A DNA stretch of 41,635 nucleotides from Minisyncoccota bacterium (GTDB taxonomy: Bacteria; Patescibacteriota; Microgenomatia; UBA1400; PJMF01): NCBI GenBank assembly GCA_029881675.1, contig JAOUMD010000007.1, forward strand, positions 1 to 41,635, read 5' to 3'. Below the pieces are notes generated by a model, which was given only the letters and a program-made list of their open reading frames with translations, was not told the origin of the DNA and made no database searches. Position numbers and translations under genes: made by a program. Of the stretch, positions 18,059-26,630 are shown in pieces (the first letter of the stretch is position 1; each line of letters opens with the position of its first letter).

Positions 18059-18410
18059 TGCTTTTTTACCTCCAATGGCTTGGGCTGGTCTTATCTTTTT
18101 TCTATCTTCTCAGCAAGTATTGCCTGGGCCAAGTGTCTCTAGTTTAGATTTTTTCTTTAAAAAAGCGGCTCATATGTTTGTATATGCTGTGCTTTACCTA
18201 CTATTATCACGTGGAGTAGATCTTGTTATAGAAAAGAAAACAGATCCTCGTATCAAGATATTTTTACCAATATTCTTTGTTATATGTTATGCAGTTAGTG
18301 ATGAAATCCACCAATCATTTGTTCCCAACAGATATGCTACTCTACGCGACGTTGGATATGATATACTAGGATCTTCGTTGGTTGTTCTAAGGAAGTTTGA
18401 ATATATTTAA
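18021..18410 (+). CDS. VanZ-like family membrane protein
   Basis: FFLSSQQVLPGP...KKAAHMFVYAVLYLLL...DEIHQSFVPNRYATLRDVGYDILGS. Confidence 0.88.
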   Translation: MAKTGSKITLWLNAFLPPMAWAGLIFFLSSQQVLPGPSVSSLDFFFKKAAHMFVYAVLYLLLSRGVDLVIEKKTDPRIKIFLPIFFVICYAVSDEIHQSFVPNRYATLRDVGYDILGSSLVVLRKFEYI

Positions 18411-18428
18411 AAACAAGAAAAATCAATA

Positions 18429-18465
18429 TTGCACTCAGTTTTTCTTGTGATATCATCGTTATCAC
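18429..18465 (+). promoter_or_regulatory. Putative hup promoter overlapped by an inverted repeat
   Basis: TTGCAC - 16 nt - TATCAT; GTGATA (18447-18452)-N7-TATCAC (18460-18465) overlaps the -10. Confidence 0.5.
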
Positions 18466-18520
18466 CCAATTGAACAAGGAATAATAAAGTAATAAAAATT
18501 AATAATAATTAGAGTTAGCT

Positions 18521-18796
18521 ATGACAAAATCACAACTCATTAACGTTGTTGCCAAAAAGGCACATTTAACAAAAAGAGCATCAGAAGAAGCAATCGACGC
18601 TTTATTTGAAGAAGTTACCAGATCACTTAAAAAAGGTGAAAAAGTAGTTTTATCAGGTTTCGGTACTTTTTATGTAAGCACTGTAAAAGACAAACAAGTA
18701 GTTCCTTTTGGTGATGAAACTAAGAGACAAACTATCAAAGGTCACAAGGTTGTTAACTTCAGAGTTGGTAAACCTCTTAAGAGACAAGTTTGGTAA
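18521..18796 (+). CDS. hup: HU family DNA-binding protein
   Basis: MTKSQLINVVAKKAHLTKRASEEAIDALFEEVTRSLKKGEKVVLSGFGTF. Confidence 0.95.
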   Translation: MTKSQLINVVAKKAHLTKRASEEAIDALFEEVTRSLKKGEKVVLSGFGTFYVSTVKDKQVVPFGDETKRQTIKGHKVVNFRVGKPLKRQVW

Positions 18797-18814
18797 TCAA
18801 ATTAAAATAAAAAA

Positions 18815-18843
18815 TGACCCAGTCCTAGTGGCTGGGTTTTTTA
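18815..18843 (+). terminator. Rho-independent terminator after hup
   Basis: CCCAG...CTGGG stem followed by TTTTTT. Confidence 0.85.
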
Positions 18844-18873
18844 TTTGATAAATATTAGATTTAAACGACTCAA

Positions 18874-19056
18874 CTATTCTTGCTGAGTAGTATAAAAAAT
18901 AGCCATAATCAGATAGTTCTTTTCTGTATCAGTTAGAGTATTTGGGTCTTTTGCTTCTAACTCTTTCCTAGCTTTCATCCATTCAGCGGTTAGCTCTTCT
19001 CTACTCATATGAGCTAACTGATATGCTGTTAAGCCTTCATTTCCACGTTGCGCCAT
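18874..19056 (-). CDS. Small orphan protein (60 aa)
   Basis: ORF with upstream AAAGG SD and promoter at 19081-19109. Confidence 0.75.
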   Translation of the reverse strand: MAQRGNEGLTAYQLAHMSREELTAEWMKARKELEAKDPNTLTDTEKNYLIMAIFYTTQQE

Positions 19057-19080
19057 ATAGACCTTTCGATTGTTTTTATC

Positions 19081-19109
19081 ATTCTATATTAAAAATATGG
19101 TTATAGCAA
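19081..19109 (-). promoter_or_regulatory. Promoter of the 60-aa gene
   Basis: On minus strand TTGCTA - 17 nt - TAGAAT. Confidence 0.65.
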
Positions 19110-19111
19110 AA

Positions 19112-19142
19112 TAAAAACGCACCGAGTGTGTGTGCGTTTTTT
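19112..19142. terminator. Bidirectional-type terminator downstream of ORF 19163-19402
   Basis: AAAAACGCAC...GTGCGTTTTTT, A and T runs on either side. Confidence 0.8.
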
Positions 19143-19162
19143 GTATTTCAGTTTTATCTTAT

Positions 19163-19402
19163 TTATTTTTGTTTTTTAATTTCATCAATGTCTTTACCAG
19201 ACATGATGAAAACAAAAGCTGCTAGAGATTTAGAAATAGCATAAGTAGCTGGCCATTTCTTTTTCAGTAAATGCTTTTGAATATATTCCACACCAAATTC
19301 AACTATTTGATTTTTAGTGTGACTTTTTAACATTTCTCTAACAGCATTTTCCGTGGTGTAAACCTTTTTTGGGTCTACATATTCTTCACTCATATGGTTC
19401 AT
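19163..19402 (-). CDS. Small orphan protein (79 aa; start may be the internal Met at 19393)
   Basis: ORF with upstream consensus-like promoter and own terminator. Confidence 0.75.
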   Translation of the reverse strand: MNHMSEEYVDPKKVYTTENAVREMLKSHTKNQIVEFGVEYIQKHLLKKKWPATYAISKSLAAFVFIMSGKDIDEIKKQK

Positions 19403-19436
19403 CCAATGTTAAGTTTCATTCAATAAAACTAGGTTG

Positions 19437-19465
19437 ATTATATACGCATTAGCTACTTATATCAA
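19437..19465 (-). promoter_or_regulatory. Promoter of ORF 19163-19402
   Basis: On minus strand TTGATA - 17 nt - TATAAT. Confidence 0.8.
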
Positions 19466-19498
19466 GTTTTTATTAATAATACAAACATTTAACTAAAA

Positions 19499-19532
19499 TA
19501 AAAAAACGCGCCTGTTGTAAGACGCGCTTAGT
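19499..19532 (-). terminator. Terminator of the 55-aa gene
   Basis: Minus strand AAGCGCGTC-ttacaaca-GGCGCGTTTTTTT. Confidence 0.8.
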
Positions 19533-19549
19533 TGTATCAAGCCAATGAA

Positions 19550-19717
19550 TTATTTAGTAGCTTCAATCCATGCTCTAGGAGCAAGGTATGATGCACGGAT
19601 GGAATTACTATCTTTTTGCTCGCATAGTATTCTATATGCTAGCCAAATTCCTCCTTTGTTTAATTCTTCAACTGATTTTGCTGAAAGTAAAACTTGTACA
19701 GCTTCTTCGATACTCAT
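19550..19717 (-). CDS. Small orphan protein (55 aa), absent from the supplied ORF track
   Basis: Reverse reading ATG(19717)...TAA(19550): MSIEEAVQVLLSAKSVEELNKGGIWLAYRILCEQKDSNSIRASYLAPRAWIEATK; SD GGAGAG just upstream; terminator downstream. Confidence 0.85.
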   Translation of the reverse strand: MSIEEAVQVLLSAKSVEELNKGGIWLAYRILCEQKDSNSIRASYLAPRAWIEATK

Positions 19718-19825
19718 GAATCTCTCCAGTAAGCAGTTAAGTAAGTTATTAGTTTATGTGTATTTGTTGAGTAATGAAATATGAGAAACTAGAGCAAACC
19801 CCATCAATCTTGTTAAATTAAAAGA

Positions 19826-20584
19826 TTAGAGTAAAGATCCAATAATAAAGAGAATACCAACCCCAATACAATACCAACCAAAGACTTCTAAGCGTGCTTT
19901 TTCAATAATGTATTTAAAGACTTTAAGACTAGATATACCGGTAATAAAAGCTGCAACAGCTCCAACAAGGTAAAGTGATGGGTTAATGCCATTTAGACCT
20001 ATCTCAAGGACATCTAAGCCTTGTAATAGAGTGGCTCCTAAGATTGCTGGGATAGATAAATAGAAAGAGAACTTGAAGGCTTCTTTTCTGTCTAATTTTT
20101 GTAATAATCCACCAAAGAGAGTTGATCCAGAACGAGAGATACCTGGAATAATAGCAACTGCTTGGAATAGGCCAATGATAAAAGCACTTTTAAGGGTTAC
20201 TTCTTTTGTAGTTTCTGTTTGCTCTAATTTCTTGTCTGATATTAAATTAGTTATTCCAGTTAAAATAAGAAATCCTGCGACAATAATAGTAGAAGTAATA
20301 ATTCCTTCAATATAATCTTTGATTAAAAGACCAGCAATAACAGCTGGAATTGTTCCTACGGCTATCACAATCCAGTTATTGAGTTTTAATTTAATAAGAT
20401 CTTTCCAGAAAAAAATAATAACAGCAAGTAAGGTTGCAAAGTGTAGGAAAGTGTCAAATGCTAAGTTAGCTTGAGTAAATCCAAGAAAACGTTGTGTAAG
20501 AGCAAGATGTCCAGAACTTGAAACAGGTAAAAACTCAGTAGCACCTTGGACTATGCCAAGTAGGACAGCTTGAAAAAAGTTCAT
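19826..20584 (-). CDS. uppP: Undecaprenyl-diphosphatase UppP/BacA
   Basis: AVLLGIVQGATEFLPVSSSGHL and PGISRSGST motifs. Confidence 0.96.
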   Translation of the reverse strand: MNFFQAVLLGIVQGATEFLPVSSSGHLALTQRFLGFTQANLAFDTFLHFATLLAVIIFFWKDLIKLKLNNWIVIAVGTIPAVIAGLLIKDYIEGIITSTIIVAGFLILTGITNLISDKKLEQTETTKEVTLKSAFIIGLFQAVAIIPGISRSGSTLFGGLLQKLDRKEAFKFSFYLSIPAILGATLLQGLDVLEIGLNGINPSLYLVGAVAAFITGISSLKVFKYIIEKARLEVFGWYCIGVGILFIIGSLL

Positions 20585-20592
20585 TTCTTAGA

Positions 20593-21273
20593 TTATTTCT
20601 TTATGTTTTCTTTGTAGTATGAATCAAGGAGTTTTTTGACTAAGTCTTGTCCACCTAAACCTAGGGCTAGTCCCAGTCCTAGTGAAACTGCTCCAACAAA
20701 ACCTACAAATAGGATGAGGATAAATTCACTTGCAATTCCAATCTCACTAATACCGATTAAGACACCGACAGTCATCACTAAGTAGCTAGAGATTTTACCT
20801 AAGGCTCGACCTGTTTTAGGATCAATACTTTTGATTGAACCTTTGACTAAGCTTTCCACAAGTCCTGATAAAAGAGTAGCAAAGAACAGAATTAAAATAG
20901 CAGAGATAATATTAGGGATAAATCCTAATATTCTATCTAAGATATGTGAGAGTGAAGTTAAACCCAAGATAGCTATACTAGTTTGAATAATAATAAGCAT
21001 TACTAACCAATAAACTAAAGAACCAATAATTTGTTCAATTCTTTTGCTTACTTCAGCATTTTTTATGAAATGTTCAATTGGAGTATTTTTTAATGCTTTT
21101 GAAAGTTTTAAAGTATCAAGGGCTTTAGTTACTACTCCCCTAATTGCTTTTGCGATAGCAGAACCAATGATAAAGACAGCTAAAGCTGCGACAATCTTAG
21201 GTAGATAAATTGAGAACTCAGAAAGAGTTTGTAAAAAGATAATTGATAGTGATTGGTACCAGTTTTCTAGCAT
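20593..21273 (-). CDS. Mechanosensitive-channel-like / conserved TM-helix membrane protein
   Basis: LPKIVAALAVFIIGSAIAKAIRGVVTKAL and GLALGLGGQDLVKKLLDSY pattern. Confidence 0.7.
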   Translation of the reverse strand: MLENWYQSLSIIFLQTLSEFSIYLPKIVAALAVFIIGSAIAKAIRGVVTKALDTLKLSKALKNTPIEHFIKNAEVSKRIEQIIGSLVYWLVMLIIIQTSIAILGLTSLSHILDRILGFIPNIISAILILFFATLLSGLVESLVKGSIKSIDPKTGRALGKISSYLVMTVGVLIGISEIGIASEFILILFVGFVGAVSLGLGLALGLGGQDLVKKLLDSYYKENIKK

Positions 21274-21279
21274 ATTGAT

Positions 21280-23034
21280 TTAATTATACTTACTTTCAAA
21301 TATTTTATAATGATTAGTTTGTTTTATCAGATTAAAGTTCTGAACAAAAGCTTCTTCATTAGCTTTCCAAACTGTTTTTTCATTTGTACCAACTATAATA
21401 TAATTTACTTGATATTTCTCTAGTAAATTTAAATTACTTTGAGGGTTACTAAATACTTTCATAACATCTTTCTCTACGGGGAGGTAATCATAGCCATGAG
21501 TCCAAAGCCAACCTCTGTAAGTTAGAACTGTTTGTCTACCTGTTAGATTGAAGATAAAGTGATTGTGTTTATCTCCTGTTAACCAGATTGCATCACTTGG
21601 AGTATTTTGGTTTACCCATTTAGTGAGATCTAATTCTTCTTTGGTGTACATGATGTGATGATGAAGGTCATGTCTGGCAATATAGTGAAGGTCCATCAAC
21701 CCTGAAAGAATAATGAAGATAAAAGTTATCCCAATCACCAATTGTTTAGCTTGATAAGGTAATTTAAATGGTCTATTTTTCTTTTTTAAAATCTCATTAA
21801 GGCTATAAACTGACAAATATGAAAAACCAAGTGAAGACCAAATAAATAGCTTTGTGTTGTCCCATGCAAATGGTTGGAATAAGAAGAGATTTGCAATAAT
21901 AAAGATAAAGATAAATGGTGAGAAGATAAATAGTTTTCTAAGGTCTCTTTTGGCCATCACAATAAATCCTGCAAATGCCAGCCATGGTACTAAGAACCAA
22001 TTTCTCCACCAGAATTCAAACCAATTCATTTCATATGATTTAGCTAACCATCCTGGGTAAAATTTCATAAATCCTTGGTCTACTGTCCCTTGGAAGTAAT
22101 AAACTAATAGTGGTAGTGCAATTAATGAAGTAATAGCAATCAGTTTGAGCCAGTCTTTAATTTTTTTGATTGGCCATTTACTATTTTTAATATTTTTAAT
22201 ATTAATTTTGGTATGGTTGAGGATATCTTCCAAACACCAGAACGAAAGAATAATAAAGGCTGCCAAGAATGAATGAGTATGAATGATCGGCATGAAACCT
22301 AAAATTATTCCAGCAATGATAATTTGTTTTAGGTTTAAGGTTTTCTTTTGAATAAAGTTTTTATAAATTAGTGTTAGGGCTAAGAGTGTTAAAGGAAAAC
22401 CCAGTAAAAAAGCTCTTTGAGGAATTACCATGCTATCAATGACATTGATCCATTTTATTGACCATAGATCATATCTAGTTACTTCATGAGCTGGATTTAA
22501 TAGTGCTGTGAAAGGTTTGTCAGATTTAATTATTTCTTTAAAGAAATAGTAAAATCCCAGACCTCCATTGAGCAGGAATACTAATGAACTAAGAATGGCT
22601 TTCTTTTCTGATTGCCAAATTGTTTTGAAAAAATAATAAATAGCCCAAACAAAAAAGATAGATAAAAGAAAACTAGGAACAATAAAACTCATCACAATAT
22701 TTCCAGTTAGGATTATTGAAATTGCACTAATTAAGTCAGAAACAAATGGATAACTAAATTTAGCTCCGATGAGAAAAGGGCTAGTTTTAAGAATTAGTCC
22801 CCTATTTGCCATGGCAGTACCCATGGTAAAGTGAGCTGCCCAGTCACCCCAAATGTTGACGTGTCCTGCGACAAGATTTCCAATCTTATCAAAGTAAAGA
22901 GCCCTTGACCAGAAAATTAGGAAGTAAACTGACCAAAATAAGAAATATATCTTGGATAGAATTGTAGTTTTATTATTTGATGAATTATTATTTGACTTCT
23001 GCATATAAAGAACTGACCCAACCTTCTTTGTCAC
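21280..23034 (-). CDS. Multi-TM GT-C-like membrane glycosyltransferase; start probably at the internal Met at 23004
   Basis: Many TM segments and GT-C-like pattern. Confidence 0.55.
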   Translation of the reverse strand: MTKKVGSVLYMQKSNNNSSNNKTTILSKIYFLFWSVYFLIFWSRALYFDKIGNLVAGHVNIWGDWAAHFTMGTAMANRGLILKTSPFLIGAKFSYPFVSDLISAISIILTGNIVMSFIVPSFLLSIFFVWAIYYFFKTIWQSEKKAILSSLVFLLNGGLGFYYFFKEIIKSDKPFTALLNPAHEVTRYDLWSIKWINVIDSMVIPQRAFLLGFPLTLLALTLIYKNFIQKKTLNLKQIIIAGIILGFMPIIHTHSFLAAFIILSFWCLEDILNHTKINIKNIKNSKWPIKKIKDWLKLIAITSLIALPLLVYYFQGTVDQGFMKFYPGWLAKSYEMNWFEFWWRNWFLVPWLAFAGFIVMAKRDLRKLFIFSPFIFIFIIANLFLFQPFAWDNTKLFIWSSLGFSYLSVYSLNEILKKKNRPFKLPYQAKQLVIGITFIFIILSGLMDLHYIARHDLHHHIMYTKEELDLTKWVNQNTPSDAIWLTGDKHNHFIFNLTGRQTVLTYRGWLWTHGYDYLPVEKDVMKVFSNPQSNLNLLEKYQVNYIIVGTNEKTVWKANEEAFVQNFNLIKQTNHYKIFESKYN

Positions 23035-23959
23035 CTAGACTCAATTTTATCCAATTTTGAGTCTGTTGTGCAAGGTAAGGATATTCTTTACCTGATTCTA
23101 CTTGGCCAATGACTTTTCCAGCAGAAGTCGAAGCATCTCGAACTTTTAAGACTTCTTTATTGTTTTCAAAGTAGTTTGTCTTTTTGATGAGAACTTTTTG
23201 TCCAGATAAAGTGGTGTTTTGAGCCCTTTGTCTGAGAGGTTGCGAAGTTGCTTGTGGTGATGGAGCTACTATTGAAGCGCCTTGTACTGTTCCACTTTCT
23301 GTTGCTCCAGTTGTTTTACGTTGTATTTCACTGGGGGAAGGTTCTGGAGTAGGTGTAGATGGTTCTTCATCTATAAATAGTTCATTATCTTTTGCAAGCT
23401 TAACTAGAATATTGAGGCGATGTCCCTTAACGATATTGATAGTATGGTTTTGTGTCTCATATGAAGGGAGTGATATTTCAAAGTCATGTTTGCCTTCTTC
23501 AATTCCTTCTTCTGTATATGGTGCAAATTGTTTACCTTTGCCATCAATACTAATAATACCGCCGTCTGGAATACTGAGAACTGAAACTTCTGTTTGACTC
23601 TTATCAGCAAGTTTTTCTAGTTCATAGATGACTCCCCCACTTGATGTGAGCGTTCGACCAGGCTTCCATGTAATTACACTAAGAATTCCTTTTCTAAGGT
23701 TAAGAGTAGTTTCATATGGGGTAAGTTTTTGGTCTTCTGGCTCAAGTTTTATAGAATATTCTCCTGGTTTTAAATCTTTTGTTAAGAAAGGAGTTTTGCC
23801 AAGGAATTGTCCATCTATAAAAATAGAGACTACTACATCATTAGTGATGACTTGTAGACCGGCTTTATTTTTTCTTTCTAGAAGGTTACAACCAGAAAAT
23901 AAAAAACCACTAGCTAGAATAACAACACCCATGAAGAGCTTTGCAACTATTGATTTCAT
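22988..23959 (-). CDS. Lipoprotein with PEGA-like domains and C-terminal SH3-like domain
   Basis: Lipobox FLFSGC; IFIDGQFLGKTPF and ISIDGKGKQFAPY PEGA-like modules; LKVRDASTSAGKVIGQVESG...WIKLSLGDKEGWVSSLY SH3-like. Confidence 0.8.
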   Translation of the reverse strand: MKSIVAKLFMGVVILASGFLFSGCNLLERKNKAGLQVITNDVVVSIFIDGQFLGKTPFLTKDLKPGEYSIKLEPEDQKLTPYETTLNLRKGILSVITWKPGRTLTSSGGVIYELEKLADKSQTEVSVLSIPDGGIISIDGKGKQFAPYTEEGIEEGKHDFEISLPSYETQNHTINIVKGHRLNILVKLAKDNELFIDEEPSTPTPEPSPSEIQRKTTGATESGTVQGASIVAPSPQATSQPLRQRAQNTTLSGQKVLIKKTNYFENNKEVLKVRDASTSAGKVIGQVESGKEYPYLAQQTQNWIKLSLGDKEGWVSSLYAEVK

Positions 23960-23968
23960 AGGCCTAGT

Positions 23969-26482
23969 TTAGCACAAAGCTATCTCTAGGACTTGATCAA
24001 CGTGACCAACTGGAATGAACTTAATTACTTTTTTGACAGAATCAGGAACTTCTTCTAGATCTCTTTCATTATCTTGAGGGATGATGACAGTTTTACTTCC
24101 TGCTCTGTGAGCGGCAATAGACTTTTCTTTAAGTCCACCAATTCTTAGGACTCTTCCTCTTAGAGTGACCTCACCAGTCATAGCTACTTCTCTGTTTACC
24201 GGTTTTTTGGTAAATGCAGAAACGATGGCTGTAGTAATAGTAACTCCAGCAGAAGGACCATCTTTTGGTACAGCTCCTTCAGGGACATGAATATGGACAT
24301 TGTGTTTTGCAAGTTTTGCATCACTAATGCCTAATTTCTTGGAGTTTGCTTTGACATAAGTAAGAGCAGTTTGTGCTGATTCTTTCATCACATCTCCAAG
24401 CTTACCGGTTAGTTTAACAAGACCTTTACCTGGAGTCAGAGCTACTTCGATAAAGAGCATATCACCTCCAACGCTAGTCCATGCTAACCCTGTAGAAAGT
24501 CCTATTTCATTTTCTTTTTCAGTTAAAGTTTCATCAAATCTCTCAGGACCAAGTAGTTCTCTAATTTTTTTATTATCAATGGTGACTTTTTTAGATTTAT
24601 TTTCTAAGAGCTCTCTAGCAGTTTTACGCAGTACTTTACTTAAGTTACGTTCTAAATCTCTAACTCCTGCCTCGCGAGTGTAACGAGAAATGATTTTTTC
24701 AAAGGCAGTGTCCTCTACTTTGATTTCATTATTTGTTAATCCATTAGATAGCATTACTTTATCAAGTAGGTGGTCATGAGCAATATGAAATTTTTCTTGT
24801 CCTGTATAACCAGTATAAGTAATAATTTCTAATCTATCTCTTAAAGCTGGTGGGATAGTATCGAGAGTATTTGCGGTAGTGATAAAAAGAACTTGTGATA
24901 GATCAAATGGTAAATCAAGATAATGATCTTCAAAACCATGGTTTTGCTCTGGGTCTAATGCTTCGAGTAATGCAGCAGAAGGATCACCTTTATAGTCTGA
25001 AGCAAGCTTATCTACTTCATCAAGCATAAAGACAGGATTCATTGTGCCGGCTTGTTTAATCCCGTTAACAATTCTACCAGGCATAGCTCCAACATAAGTT
25101 CTTCTGTGTCCTCTAATTTCAGCTTCGTCTCTAATTCCACCAAGAGAAACTTTTGTAAATTTTCGGCCTAGTGATTCAGCAACTGATTTTCCAATACTAG
25201 TTTTACCAACACCAGGAGGTCCAACAAAACAAAGAATGGTGGGGATTGTTTGATCTGATTTAGCTTTGCCTTTTAGTTTATCTTTTTTTATTTGTTTCAT
25301 TTGCATGACTGCAATGAATTCTAAAATTCTTTCTTTAACTTTTGGTAAACCATAGTGATTCTTTTCTAAAATCTTTTCTGCCTTCTTCAAATCGTAATTA
25401 CCCTTACTGAGCTTACCCCAAGGCATTTCAAAGAAAGTATCTAACCAACTTCTGATATATCCAGCCTCTGGATTATAAGGAGACATTTGTTTTACTTTAC
25501 GGATTTCTTTGGCAACTTTCTTTTTAATCTCTGGATCACATTTAATCTTTTTTAGTTTCTTGGTGTAGTCATCTGCTATTTCAGCTTCATCATCAATTTC
25601 GCCTAGTTCTTTTTGGATTGTTCTAAGACGTTCTCTAAGAACATTTTCACGCATGCTTTTACTCATTTTGCTTTGAGTTTTATTAACCACATCTTTTTCA
25701 ATTTTAAGAATTTCTATTTCATGTGAGAGCCTGGCTGCGACTATCTTCATTCTTTCTTTTACGTCAAGAGTTTCAAGAATTTCTTGTTTCTCATGGGTAG
25801 TGCTTGAAAGCGTACTAGCAATTTGATCAGTTAATTCACCTTGTGATGCCCCACTCATTAGTTTCATAAAGCTCAAGAACTCTACACTTCTGCCCATTTG
25901 AATAGAGTTATGGAATTCTTGTTGCAAATGCTTAGCTAGTGCTTCTGACTCTGAGTCATTATGGTTTACTTCTTTGAGGACTTTAACTTGACCATAGAAT
26001 GGGTTTTGTTTGATATATTTAATGATACCAACTCTCTCAATACCTCTCGCTAGTACGTTCAGCTGAGAATTTGTATCGAGGGCTTTTTCTAAAATGGCTA
26101 GAGTTCCAATAGTGTAGAGGTCAGATACTTTTGGATTTTCAACTTTTGATTTTCTTTGTGTAACAAGTACAACAAGTTTATTGCCTTTTAAGGCTTTTCG
26201 GACTGATTTTTGAGATAGTTTTCTCCCAAAAGTAAGAACTGATTCTGTGCTTGGGTATAAAACACCTTCCTTAATAGGAATAATAGGTAATATAGATTGT
26301 TCAACTAAATCTACTGATGGGTTTCCAGATTTAGATTTACCAAAAAGATCCTGAGTCATTTTTTCAAGTTCTTTGATTTCTTTTTCTAAGTTAGGAATTT
26401 TTTTAACTTTATTAACTTTAGTGACAGTTTTTTCAACTGTTTTTGGCTTGTTGTCTTGAGGAGGTTTCGTATTATCTATCAT
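23969..26482 (-). CDS. lon: ATP-dependent protease Lon
   Basis: GPPGVGKTSIGKSVAESLGRKF Walker A, HRRTYVGAMPGRI, PKDGPSAGVTI catalytic Ser motif. Confidence 0.97.
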   Translation of the reverse strand: MIDNTKPPQDNKPKTVEKTVTKVNKVKKIPNLEKEIKELEKMTQDLFGKSKSGNPSVDLVEQSILPIIPIKEGVLYPSTESVLTFGRKLSQKSVRKALKGNKLVVLVTQRKSKVENPKVSDLYTIGTLAILEKALDTNSQLNVLARGIERVGIIKYIKQNPFYGQVKVLKEVNHNDSESEALAKHLQQEFHNSIQMGRSVEFLSFMKLMSGASQGELTDQIASTLSSTTHEKQEILETLDVKERMKIVAARLSHEIEILKIEKDVVNKTQSKMSKSMRENVLRERLRTIQKELGEIDDEAEIADDYTKKLKKIKCDPEIKKKVAKEIRKVKQMSPYNPEAGYIRSWLDTFFEMPWGKLSKGNYDLKKAEKILEKNHYGLPKVKERILEFIAVMQMKQIKKDKLKGKAKSDQTIPTILCFVGPPGVGKTSIGKSVAESLGRKFTKVSLGGIRDEAEIRGHRRTYVGAMPGRIVNGIKQAGTMNPVFMLDEVDKLASDYKGDPSAALLEALDPEQNHGFEDHYLDLPFDLSQVLFITTANTLDTIPPALRDRLEIITYTGYTGQEKFHIAHDHLLDKVMLSNGLTNNEIKVEDTAFEKIISRYTREAGVRDLERNLSKVLRKTARELLENKSKKVTIDNKKIRELLGPERFDETLTEKENEIGLSTGLAWTSVGGDMLFIEVALTPGKGLVKLTGKLGDVMKESAQTALTYVKANSKKLGISDAKLAKHNVHIHVPEGAVPKDGPSAGVTITTAIVSAFTKKPVNREVAMTGEVTLRGRVLRIGGLKEKSIAAHRAGSKTVIIPQDNERDLEEVPDSVKKVIKFIPVGHVDQVLEIALC

Positions 26483-26500
26483 ATTATTTTACTGATTAGA

Positions 26501-26534
26501 TTAGCATTGTAGCTTGAGGAGTGCTAAACATCAA
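26501..26534 (-). promoter_or_regulatory. lon promoter overlapped by a CIRCE-like operator (26501-26527)
   Basis: TTAGCATTG-N9-GAGTGCTAA against CIRCE TTAGCACTC-N9-GAGTGCTAA; minus-strand promoter TTGATG (26529-26534) - 17 nt - TACAAT (26506-26511). Confidence 0.8.
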
Positions 26535-26608
26535 GTAGTGACTTTGATGCCTTTACCAAGGGAAAGTAGATATTGCCTCTGACTATATAAATTTAATATG
26601 ATGTAAGT

Positions 26609-26627
26609 AGGCCTTTTTATTAGGCCT
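26609..26627. repeat. AGGCCT-N7-AGGCCT hairpin adjacent to the P-type ATPase start
   Basis: AGGCCT ttttatt AGGCCT, ending 3 nt before ATG at 26631. Confidence 0.75.
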
Positions 26628-26630
26628 GTT

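Noticed and set aside
19545-19784. 79-aa plus-strand ORF from the track
   Set aside because: Antisense to the 55-aa minus-strand gene 19550-19717, which has an SD and a matching terminator; the plus-strand ORF lacks these.
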